From: Anaerolineae bacterium | Lineage (GTDB): Bacteria; Chloroflexota; Anaerolineae; Anaerolineales; Anaerolineaceae | Reading direction: 5' to 3' | Length of the DNA stretch: 8,105 nt | Assembly (NCBI GenBank): GCA_016213455.1 | Contig: JACRAG010000345.1 | Location: 1 to 8,105, forward strand | Notes under the pieces: generated by a model | Told to the model about the DNA's origin: nothing | The model's database searches: none | What the model saw: only the letters and a program-made list of their open reading frames with translations | In this document: one piece after another, positions 1 through 5,906 of the stretch | Position numbering within the stretch: the stretch's first letter is position 1 | Layout: each line of letters begins with the position of its first letter | Position numbers and translations under genes: made by a program

Positions 1-1401
1 ATAGACGGCGTGGCCAAATCCTTCCTGGTTTTCCTGAACGATGAAGGACACATGCTGCCCCATTTGCAGCAGCCGGCGCGAATACTCCTGGAAATGGATC
101 GGGAGTTTGTTGAAGTTTTCGATCGAGATCTGATTGGTGAAGAAGGAGCGGAAATCATTCAAATCATCACGCTGAACGATGATGTAGATCTCCTCGATAC
201 CGGCGTCCAGGGCTTCCTCGACGATCAACAGGATGGCGGGTTTGGCGATGCCATCGCGGTCGATCACCGGGAAGAGCTCCTTCTTGGTGGCTTTCGTGGC
301 GGGGAACAGGCGCGTACCAAAACCCGCCGCGGGGATGACCGCTTTGCGCACCTTCGGGCCGGATTTCAACGTCAGCTTCATTGCCGGCAAATTCAGTTGC
401 TGCTCCAAAATATCCATCACCGCTGCCTGGTCGGCTTCAGATTTGCACAGGAATTGAGCTGTACCATCGCCCTGGGAACCGACACCTTTGGCGCCGTAGA
501 TGTGCTGGCGCAGCGGTTCGTAATTTAATACTTTGTGCAGCACAGGTGCAGTCAATTCCTCCGGGCAGACCGGAGTCGCATAACGGTCGAAATGGTCCTG
601 AGCTTCTTCCAGTAATCGCCCCAGAGAAGGCGCGTCAGAGCGCTGCAGCGCGTCGATGGCGCGGTGGACCACATCTTTGTTGATTGGACCGAGCAGCTGC
701 TGTACATTGCGTTCGGCCTCGTTTTCCGCAAAGGGATAACAGCGGTTGAGCCGGTTGAGGATTTCCATGGTGTCCTTCTGCGAGAGCAGATCCACCAGGA
801 CAAAATGCATGTCATTTGCCACGCGTAGTTCGTGGGTATCCAGCCGGTCACCGTCGAAGGTCATCAACACCGGGCGGTTGCCGTAGGCACAACCTTGATC
901 CATCCGCCCACAACGGGAGGGCGTGGTGATTTCGCCCATGTAGGCCAGTTCCATTTCACCGCGGATGGTCAACTTGAGGTCATAGATGCGATTGAAAGCG
1001 CGGGCAGTCAAGACGCTGATGGCAGCTGAAGAAGAAAGCCCTTTTTTGATGGGCAGGTCTGTTTTGTAATTGTGAATCACCAGGCCGCGCACATGATAAT
1101 TGGTCAAGACCTGGTAAGCAACGCCTGCCACATAGCTCCAGAAACCGCCGCGTTGGGCTTCCTCGAGCAATGCCTGGGGCTCCATGGGGATTTCATATGG
1201 CCCGACCAGCTTTCCATCAGGAGTGGTGGATGAGAGCACCAGTTTATTGGGATGGGGTTCCACTTCGGCGTAAATGCCCTGATTGGTTCCACAAATGATG
1301 GCGTACCCTTTTTCAATATCTGCATTGATACGGCGATAACCACCAGCCCAATCGGAATGTTCGCCTAGTAGGCAAATTCGGCCGGGGACGAAGATCTTCA
1401 T
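1..1401 (-). CDS. Bifunctional GHMP sugar kinase / GalU-like sugar-1-phosphate nucleotidyltransferase fusion (3' end cut by window edge)
   Basis: All 467 codons from the ATG at 1401-1399 to the left edge are open, with no stop, so the gene is 3'-truncated by the window. Residues 1 to about 335 are a GHMP-family kinase: substrate-side motif GEHSDWAGG (13-21), ATP-loop motif PIKKGLSSSAA (117-127), galactokinase-like GRMDQG with a likely catalytic Asp168, and the C-terminal glycine motif GAKGVGSQGDGT (303-314). From about residue 351 a second domain starts with VRKAVIPAAGFGTRLFP and KKELFPVID (373-381), then GFGHAVY at the edge; this matches the nucleotide-binding start of UTP-glucose-1-phosphate uridylyltransferases. 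The inferred role is cytosolic: sugar to sugar-1-phosphate, then to NDP-sugar, as in fucose or glucuronate salvage. The sugar cannot be told from sequence. A GAGGAG ribosome site (1412-1407) lies 5 nt before the start and supports it. Family assignment is firm; substrate and the linked reaction are inference. Confidence 0.9.
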   Translation of the reverse strand, partial: MKIFVPGRICLLGEHSDWAGGYRRINADIEKGYAIICGTNQGIYAEVEPHPNKLVLSSTTPDGKLVGPYEIPMEPQALLEEAQRGGFWSYVAGVAYQVLTNYHVRGLVIHNYKTDLPIKKGLSSSAAISVLTARAFNRIYDLKLTIRGEMELAYMGEITTPSRCGRMDQGCAYGNRPVLMTFDGDRLDTHELRVANDMHFVLVDLLSQKDTMEILNRLNRCYPFAENEAERNVQQLLGPINKDVVHRAIDALQRSDAPSLGRLLEEAQDHFDRYATPVCPEELTAPVLHKVLNYEPLRQHIYGAKGVGSQGDGTAQFLCKSEADQAAVMDILEQQLNLPAMKLTLKSGPKVRKAVIPAAGFGTRLFPATKATKKELFPVIDRDGIAKPAILLIVEEALDAGIEEIYIIVQRDDLNDFRSFFTNQISIENFNKLPIHFQEYSRRLLQMGQHVSFIVQENQEGFGHAVY

Positions 1402-1444
1402 AATTTCTCCTCGAAAGGATCAGGATGTGCGAGCACTGTCCATA

Positions 1445-1473
1445 ATTGTAGTTTTTTCCAGGCCTGACGTCAA
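1445..1473 (-). promoter_or_regulatory. Sigma-70-type promoter of the kinase/nucleotidyltransferase gene
   Basis: On the minus strand a TTGACG -35 box (1473-1468) is followed by exactly 17 bp and a TACAAT -10 box (1450-1445). Each box differs from consensus at one position. Transcription would start near 1438, leaving a leader of about 37 nt with the GAGGAG ribosome site just before the ATG at 1401. The position, spacing and match make this a strong prediction, not proven. Confidence 0.8.
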
Positions 1474-1494
1474 ATCACCTTGCCGGTCTCAGGC

Positions 1495-1525
1495 AGGGCT
1501 ATTCGCAAAGTCTTTAAATAGCCCT
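1495..1525. repeat. 9-bp perfect inverted repeat upstream of the promoter
   Basis: AGGGCTATT (1495-1503) and AATAGCCCT (1517-1525) are perfect reverse complements separated by 13 nt. The repeat sits 22 bp upstream of the -35 box of the leftward promoter and 40 bp left of the insertion-like element. No T-run follows on either strand, so it is not a good terminator. It could be a binding site for a dimeric regulator or a chance or relic structure. Confidence 0.55.
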
Positions 1526-1557
1526 TTATCCACCCCCGCGGTTTCGCCGCCGCCCCC

Positions 1558-1565
1558 TCATGAAA
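1558..1565 (+). repeat. Left flanking direct repeat (putative target-site duplication)
   Basis: TCATGAAA abuts the left terminal inverted repeat and is repeated identically, in the same orientation, at 1864-1871 just outside the right end. Confidence 0.68.
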
Positions 1566-1644
1566 GCTAATCGTTACCCATATCTTTGGATCAATATTTG
1601 AAAAAAAACTGGCATTGTTGCACGCTAACACCCTCCATCTCTTG

Positions 1645-1671
1645 CCCTTCCTCCCCACTGGGGAGGAAGGG
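1645..1671. repeat. 12-bp perfect hairpin inside the element
   Basis: CCCTTCCTCCCC (1645-1656) pairs perfectly with GGGGAGGAAGGG (1660-1671) around the 3-nt loop ACT. It is the first of three strong palindromes in the insertion-like element. The arms are strand-biased (pyrimidine against purine), and no T-run follows. Confidence 0.8.
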
Positions 1672-1683
1672 TTAAAGATTAAA

Positions 1684-1719
1684 GCCCATTTTGAGCGGCA
1701 AATGCCGCTCAAAATGGGC
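1684..1719. repeat. 36-bp near-continuous perfect palindrome (17-bp arms, AA loop)
   Basis: GCCCATTTTGAGCGGCA (1684-1700) and its exact reverse complement (1703-1719) are separated by only AA. It is followed by AAAAAATTTTT (1720-1730), so it could act as an intrinsic terminator for rightward transcription, or extrude as a cruciform. It sits near the middle of the insertion-like element, which suggests it is a property of the element, not of the host genes. Confidence 0.85.
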
Positions 1720-1733
1720 AAAAAATTTTTCCC

Positions 1734-1774
1734 CCGCCCTCGCACCCCTTCGGGTGGCCGAAGCGGCAGGGCGG
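1734..1774. repeat. Branched inverted repeat in the right half of the element
   Basis: An outer 7-bp stem, CCGCCCT (1734-1740) with AGGGCGG (1768-1774), encloses two smaller hairpins: CACCC with GGGTG, and GCCG with CGGC around AAG. Together they can fold as a three-way junction. This is seen directly; any function is unknown. Confidence 0.65.
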
Positions 1775-1863
1775 AAAGGGGGTGGGTGAAAGAAATGAGG
1801 CTGCTGTGAAGCCTGTTTCAGAGACAAGAATGGGTTCGGGCCGATTTGTGGGTAACGATTAGC

Positions 1864-1871
1864 TCATGAAA
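1864..1871 (+). repeat. Right flanking direct repeat (putative target-site duplication)
   Basis: TCATGAAA abuts the right terminal inverted repeat and copies the octamer at 1558-1565. If the element and one octamer are removed, the divergent intergenic region shrinks from 569 to about 263 bp, which would restore a simple empty site. Confidence 0.68.
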
Positions 1872-1947
1872 GAGGGCAAAAGAACATCCCCCAAGATTGC
1901 CAACCTACTTTGAGAACAGCCGTGCCGGTCCCTAGGCGGGGATGCTG

Positions 1948-1953
1948 TATAAT
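1948..1953 (+). promoter_or_regulatory. Consensus -10 box of the rightward operon
   Basis: A perfect TATAAT lies 17 nt before the ATG at 1971. At 17-bp spacing the -35 position (1925-1930) reads CCGGTC, which is a poor match, and TTGAGA at 1910-1915 is too far away (32 bp). If used, transcription would start near 1960 and leave a leader of only about 11 nt, so the first gene would be read from a very short leader. The promoter may need an activator, or another start may exist upstream. Confidence 0.5.
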
Positions 1954-1970
1954 TCAACCATCGCAGTGGT

Positions 1971-3467
1971 ATGAAAACTTTCATTGTGCAACTCGAAGCT
2001 CACGATGATGTCATCTCGGCGCGGGATAAAATGTCCTGGAGCAAGGCGCCGCGGATTCTGGTTGTCTGGCCACATAAAGGCCGGGTGCTGGAACGTGGGG
2101 TGGATCTCCTGGTTTTGCAGCGCCAGGCACAAAGCCTGGGGGCGCAGATGGGCATTGTCGCATCGGATGAAGAAATTCGCAGTAAAGCCCAGGCGCTGGG
2201 CCTGCCGGTGTTCACTTCGGCTGTACAGGCGCAGCGGTCGAGCTGGCGCCGACCGCGTGGAAAACGTCGCCTGGGTTGGAGAAGGCCGGAGAGCACCCAT
2301 AACCCCGGTGCATTGCGGGAACAGCGTAATGCATTAAAAATTGAGACTCCAGAACGGACCTGGGTGCGCATCCTGGCGTTCTCAACCGGTTTATTGGCTG
2401 TGCTGGCGCTGGTGATGTTCTTCCTGCCCTCGGCGACGATTGAGCTGCGCCCGCTCCGCGAAACCCAGCGGCTGAGTTTGCCGGTTTGGGCGTCCGAGGA
2501 TATCGCTGCCGCCAATCCATCCGGTGGAATGCCGGCATTCCGCACAAGCATCGTGGTGGAGGGCAGCTTACAGCAGCCGGCGACCGGAAAAACGGCATTG
2601 CCGGCGACACAGGCACAGGGCAGTGTGGTCTTTGCCAACCTGACCACAGACGAGTTGAGCCTGCCGGCTGGCACCGTCTTGCTGGCGCCTGAAAGCGGAA
2701 CGCGATTTGAGTTGACTGCGCCCGTGAAACTGCCGGCAGGCATTGACCAGAGCGCTGAAGGCAAGGTGCGGGCGGCTCTGCCGGGTGTATCCGGAAATGT
2801 GGAAGCCGGCGCCATCCAATCCATCGAAGGCCCGTTGGGACTGCAGGCGCTGGTGAGCAACCCGGAAGCGCTGCGCGGCGGGACAGACCGGTCCAGCCCC
2901 TCACCGACGGAGGAAGATTACGCCCAGTTGGATGAGCAACTAAAGCAGGTTTTGCGTGCAACCGCGATCGAAGAAATGAAGACCCGGCTGGGTGAAAATG
3001 AACGCCTGCTGGAAGGCAGCCTGACGGTGAGCCAGGTGGTCAGTGAAACCCGCGATCCACAACCCGGCGAACCTGGCGATTTTGCCCGTCTGGCACAGCA
3101 AATTGAGTTCACGGCTTGGTATGTCAACAGTGCAGATTTGCAGCAGGTGGCGCAAACTGCATTGACGATCAATCTGCCGCAAGGTTTTGCCCCGCTTCCC
3201 GGAGCGGTTGATATTGCCCTTAACGACTCACTCACACAAGCCCCAGACGGGACGTTGCGATGGGAGATGAGCGCAACCCGGGAATTGGAGTCGGTCTGGT
3301 CGGAGGATCGCGCAGCCCGGGCGGTGGTGGGGCGTTCAACGCAGGAAGCAGCTGACGTGTTGAGCCGCATGTTCACCCTGGACGGCGAGCCGGTGGTAAC
3401 GCTTTCTCCAGCCTGGTGGGTGCGCATGCCGTTTTTATCTTTCCGTATTCAGGTGGTGAGACGATGA
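1971..3467 (+). CDS. Baseplate J/gp47-like membrane-anchored protein
   Basis: The product has 498 residues. The N-terminal part (1-90), with LEAHDDVISARDKMSW and PRILVVWP, is a soluble, predicted cytoplasmic region. It is followed by a very basic stretch (about 89-106) and one hydrophobic transmembrane helix (about 132-152, ending MFFLPSATIEL). The rest (from about 155) is predicted outside the membrane and carries the features I associate with baseplate J-like proteins: GSVVFANLT (216-224), PAGTVL (231-236), GVSGNVEAGAI (271-281) and RGGTD (301-305). No phage tail genes are nearby, so a phage role is unlikely; envelope-associated assembly or surface structure is a guess. The stop codon overlaps the ruvX start (ATGA), implying coupled translation. 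There is no clear Shine-Dalgarno sequence before the ATG. Family call is from recollection of Anaerolineae proteins; function is unknown. Confidence 0.75.
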   Translation: MKTFIVQLEAHDDVISARDKMSWSKAPRILVVWPHKGRVLERGVDLLVLQRQAQSLGAQMGIVASDEEIRSKAQALGLPVFTSAVQAQRSSWRRPRGKRRLGWRRPESTHNPGALREQRNALKIETPERTWVRILAFSTGLLAVLALVMFFLPSATIELRPLRETQRLSLPVWASEDIAAANPSGGMPAFRTSIVVEGSLQQPATGKTALPATQAQGSVVFANLTTDELSLPAGTVLLAPESGTRFELTAPVKLPAGIDQSAEGKVRAALPGVSGNVEAGAIQSIEGPLGLQALVSNPEALRGGTDRSSPSPTEEDYAQLDEQLKQVLRATAIEEMKTRLGENERLLEGSLTVSQVVSETRDPQPGEPGDFARLAQQIEFTAWYVNSADLQQVAQTALTINLPQGFAPLPGAVDIALNDSLTQAPDGTLRWEMSATRELESVWSEDRAARAVVGRSTQEAADVLSRMFTLDGEPVVTLSPAWWVRMPFLSFRIQVVRR

Positions 3468-3892
3468 ATGAGCCTGGACGCATTCTTGCGGTGGATCCTG
3501 GCGACAAGCGGATTGGCCTGGCGGTCAGTGACCCAACCCAGACGATTGCGTCTCCTCTGGGGGTGGTATTGCACGTCTCTCGTGTGCTGGATGCGGCCCA
3601 GATCGCTGAGAAAGCGGCTGAACAAGGCGCGGTTTTGATCGTTGTTGGGCAGGCGCTGGATGAGGATGGACTGCCCAGCCCGCAAGGACGTAAATCAGCG
3701 CGCCTGGCAGAGGCCATTCAACAACAGACCGCCATTCCGGTGATGCTTTGGGATGAAAGTGGCAGCACAGCCGAAGCTCGGAATTCGCGGCTGATGATGG
3801 GCGTTCCCCGGAGCAAACGCGGCGGTCATTTTGACGAGATCGCCGCTGTGGTGATTCTCCAATCCTATTTGAATGCTTTGAGACCCACATGA
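3464..3892 (+). CDS. ruvX: Putative pre-16S rRNA nuclease / Holliday junction resolvase-like RuvX (YqgF)
   Basis: The product is a 142-residue RNase H-fold protein, the normal length for RuvX/YqgF, which trims the 5' end of 16S rRNA in the cytoplasm. The N-terminal signature ILAVDPGDKRIGLAVSDPTQ puts the first catalytic Asp at residue 11. A VVGQALDEDGLPSPQG segment follows, then WDESGST (96-102), and HFDEIAAVVILQSYL with the last acidic residue Asp124. The usual DERxTT motif reads DESGST here, so the Arg is replaced by Ser while the Asp-Glu pair is kept. I chose the ATG at 3464 over one at 3416 because the family start motif follows six residues later, the ATG overlaps the upstream stop by 4 bp, and GGTGGTGAG (3452-3460) lies just before it. 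The next gene overlaps in the same way. Confidence 0.93.
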   Translation: MNEPGRILAVDPGDKRIGLAVSDPTQTIASPLGVVLHVSRVLDAAQIAEKAAEQGAVLIVVGQALDEDGLPSPQGRKSARLAEAIQQQTAIPVMLWDESGSTAEARNSRLMMGVPRSKRGGHFDEIAAVVILQSYLNALRPT

Positions 3893-5034
3893 GTCGTCGT
3901 AGAAAACAAAACACCTGTCTGGAAATCAGCTTGATTTTGATCCTGAGCCTGGCCTGCTTGGTGGTTCTGGCCGGTGGCGCGGGTTTTTTTGTCATTCCCT
4001 CCATGGCTGCCACGACTTTTGGCCCGCCGGCAGAAAACTTGAGCACCGTGCAGCGCATCACCAGCGCGGCTGAGCTGCTGCTGACTCGTCCGGCGCTCAC
4101 GAATGCAGCCGATCCGACCGGCTCGCCCAAACAGTTCACTGTCCAGCCAGGTGAGACAGCCAATTCGGTGGCAGCCCGTCTTGAAGAAGCCGGTGTCATC
4201 CTTTCCGGCAGCGCGTTCCGTACATACCTGGTTTACACCGGGATGGATACCAGCATTCAAGCCGGCACCTATACGTTCGACCCGGCGATGACGGCGGTGG
4301 AAGTGGCGCGCGAACTTCAGGACGCCACGCCCGAAGAAGTGGATTTTAATATCCTCGCCGGCTGGCGTATGGAGGAGATTGCCGCAACGCTCCCGACCTC
4401 CGGCCTCTCGATCGACCCGGATGCCTTTCTGCGTACGGTTGCCTCCCCGCCGGGACGGATTTTGCCGCCAGGGTGGGAGCCGGGTGAGTCGCTTGAGGGC
4501 TTCTTGAAACCCGGTTCGTACCGCTTCATGCGCACGGCGTCAGCGGAGGAGATCATCACCGCGATGGTGGAGGCCTTTGATCAATCGGTGGATGCGGACC
4601 TGCGCCAGGCCATCGCGGAGCAGGGGCTCTCCTTACGGGAAGCCGTCATTCTGGCGTCCATTGTGGAACGAGAAGCGGTTGTGGATGAAGAAAAGCCCCT
4701 GATTGCATCCGTTTTCCACAATCGCCTTGCACAGGGCATGAAGCTCGACAGCGACCCGACCGTGCAGTATGCCATCGGTTACAACTTGAATCAATCCACC
4801 TGGTGGACCAATCCGTTATCGCTGGATGATTTGCAAACGAATTCGCCGTATAATACGTATCAGAATCCTGGATTGCCGCCCGGCCCAATTTGCAACCCGT
4901 CTGATACTGCACTGCGGGCCGTCGCATATCCAGCGCAGACGCCATATTTCTATTTCCGCGCAGCATGTGATGGCTCAGGCCGTCATTCTTTTGCTCGAAC
5001 CTTCGAGGAACATCTGCAAAATGCCTGCCCCTGA
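3889..5034 (+). CDS. mltG: Endolytic murein transglycosylase MltG (YceG family)
   Basis: MltG is an inner-membrane enzyme that cleaves nascent peptidoglycan strands and is thought to set glycan chain length. This 381-residue protein has a short basic N-terminus, one transmembrane helix (about 12-36) and an outward-facing remainder. A LysM-like part ([21 protein letters not shown], about 83-103) precedes the catalytic YceG domain with [12 protein letters not shown] (202-213) and LASIVEREA (255-263), in which Glu260 aligns with the catalytic Glu of E. coli Mlt[21 protein letters not shown] and the terminal [12 protein letters not shown] segment complete the domain, so the enzyme appears intact. 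Its ATG overlaps the ruvX stop (ATGA). The pairing of ruvX and mltG occurs in other bacteria. Two cysteines near the C-terminus (335 and 360) could form a disulfide outside the membrane; this is speculation. Confidence 0.95.
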   Translation: MSRRRKQNTCLEISLILILSLACLVVLAGGAGFFVIPSMAATTFGPPAENLSTVQRITSAAELLLTRPALTNAADPTGSPKQFTVQPGETANSVAARLEEAGVILSGSAFRTYLVYTGMDTSIQAGTYTFDPAMTAVEVARELQDATPEEVDFNILAGWRMEEIAATLPTSGLSIDPDAFLRTVASPPGRILPPGWEPGESLEGFLKPGSYRFMRTASAEEIITAMVEAFDQSVDADLRQAIAEQGLSLREAVILASIVEREAVVDEEKPLIASVFHNRLAQGMKLDSDPTVQYAIGYNLNQSTWWTNPLSLDDLQTNSPYNTYQNPGLPPGPICNPSDTALRAVAYPAQTPYFYFRAACDGSGRHSFARTFEEHLQNACP

Positions 5035-5044
5035 TGGAGGATCA

Positions 5045-5785
5045 ATGGAAATTCTGGGAATCGATATCGGCGGTACCGGGATTAAAGGCGCACCGGTCAA
5101 TGTGGAAACAGGTGAGATGACCGGCGAGCGCTATCGCTTGCCCACGCCGGTGGAAGCCAGACCCGAAGATGTGGCCAGCGTGATGGCTGAAGTGGTCAAT
5201 CAGTTTGCCTGGCAAGGACCGATTGGCGCCGGCTTTCCCGCGGTGGTGCAGAATGGTATCGTCCGCACGGCAGCCAATATCGATCAGGGTTGGATTGGCA
5301 TCAATGCCCAGTCGCTGTTGAGTGATGCCTGCCATTGCCCGGTGTTTGTGGCCAACGACGCGGATGTGGCCGGACTGGCTGAAATGGCGTTTGGCGCGGG
5401 CCGTGGGCAAAACGGTGTGGTGTTGATGATTACCATTGGCACCGGAATCGGCACGGCGCTTTTTTCGAATGGCGTCCTGGTGCCCAACACGGAACTGGGG
5501 CATATTGAAATTCGTGGTAAAGACGCCGAGCGACGTTCATCGGATGCGGCGCGGCAGCGCAAAGAGTTGAGCTGGAAAGATTGGGCCGGCAGGCTGAACG
5601 AACATCTGGAACGCCTGGAAAATCTCTTTTGGCCGGATCTTTTCATCCTGGGCGGTGGGGTCAGCAAAAGTTCGGAAAAGTTCTTCCCCTATTTGAAATT
5701 GCGTACACGATTTGTGACCGCTGAACTCTTAAACCAGGCTGGAATTGTCGGGGCAGCCATGTATGCCAAAACCCGGCTGGCCTGA
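5045..5785 (+). CDS. ppgK: Polyphosphate glucokinase-type ROK kinase
   Basis: The product is a 246-residue cytosolic sugar kinase of the ROK family. [12 protein letters not shown] (7-18) is the phosphate-binding start, [13 protein letters not shown] places the catalytic Asp at residue 105, [12 protein letters not shown] (129-140) is the second phosphate loop, and [12 protein letters not shown] (147-158) follows. The CxCGxxGC zinc site of most ROK kinases is absent after ELGH. Together with ILGGGVSK near the C-terminus, this resembles PpgK, which phosphorylates glucose using polyphosphate or ATP. The ATG at 5045 was chosen because the family start follows at once and GGAGG (5036-5040) is well placed, 10 bp after the mltG stop. 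It is the last gene of the operon, followed by a strong terminator. Phosphoryl-donor preference is inferred from family resemblance only. Confidence 0.88.
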   Translation: MEILGIDIGGTGIKGAPVNVETGEMTGERYRLPTPVEARPEDVASVMAEVVNQFAWQGPIGAGFPAVVQNGIVRTAANIDQGWIGINAQSLLSDACHCPVFVANDADVAGLAEMAFGAGRGQNGVVLMITIGTGIGTALFSNGVLVPNTELGHIEIRGKDAERRSSDAARQRKELSWKDWAGRLNEHLERLENLFWPDLFILGGGVSKSSEKFFPYLKLRTRFVTAELLNQAGIVGAAMYAKTRLA

Positions 5786-5802
5786 ACGATCATAAGTAAA
5801 GG

Positions 5803-5839
5803 AAACTGGATGGTGAGATAACCTCACCATCCAGTTTTT
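5803..5839 (+). terminator. Rho-independent terminator of the four-gene operon
   Basis: A perfect 15-bp stem (arms 5803-5817 and 5823-5837) closes a 5-nt loop ATAAC and runs into five Ts (5835-5839). It begins 17 nt after the ppgK stop. Reading leftward the tail is only TTTCCTTT, so it is mainly a rightward terminator but could also stop aspA transcription. Confidence 0.93.
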
Positions 5840-5877
5840 GATTCAATCTTGCAGCAAAGCGGTTGATTCACAATGAC

Positions 5878-5906
5878 GATCTCGAAGAAATTCGAGATCA
5901 ATTTTT
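5878..5906 (+). terminator. Second hairpin at the convergent gene junction
   Basis: GATCTCGAA (5878-5886) and TTCGAGATC (5891-5899) form a perfect 9-bp stem with a GAAA loop, followed rightward by ATTTTT to 5906. It touches the stop codon of the leftward aspartase gene. It may be a backup terminator for rightward readthrough, and on the leftward transcript a 3'-end stabilising hairpin; its leftward T-tail is weak. Confidence 0.6.

Larger units (their letters stand above)
1566..1863. mobile_element. MITE-like non-autonomous insertion with terminal inverted repeats and 8-bp target duplication
   Basis: A 298-bp segment begins with GCTAATCGTTACCCA (1566-1580) and ends with its exact reverse complement TGGGTAACGATTAGC (1849-1863). 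The same octamer TCATGAAA lies directly outside both ends (1558-1565 and 1864-1871) in direct orientation, as expected of a target-site duplication. The interior has no credible gene; its short open frames have no recognisable domain or ribosome site. It is packed with palindromes (1645-1671, 1684-1719, 1734-1774). This architecture fits a miniature inverted-repeat element mobilised in trans by a transposase elsewhere. The core TCATGA of the flank is itself palindromic, so the octamer could be partly read as an imperfect extension of the inverted repeat. The transposase family cannot be assigned; several bacterial IS families make 8-bp duplications. Confidence 0.72.

Noticed and set aside
10..528. 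Rightward open frame of 172 codons opposite the left-edge gene
   Set aside because: The opposite strand carries clear GHMP kinase and GalU-like motifs over the same bases; the rightward product has no family features.
1645..1774. Possible CRISPR or tandem repeat array
   Set aside because: The palindromes differ from each other in sequence, with no repeated unit at regular spacing and no cas genes.
1470..1809. Small open frames in both directions (91 and 64 codons) within and beside the insertion-like element
   Set aside because: They run through palindromes and across the element boundary or interior, with no ribosome site and no recognisable domain; not a transposase.
2000..2961. Leftward open frames of 286 and 249 codons opposite the baseplate J-like gene
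   Set aside because: They are rich in Arg, Ser, Ala and Pro, lack motifs and ribosome sites, and oppose a gene with a coherent membrane helix, domain features and operon overlap.
1971..3467. Prophage remnant suggested by the baseplate J-like protein
   Set aside because: No other phage genes, integrase or attachment site are visible, and the gene is coupled to core genes ruvX and mltG.
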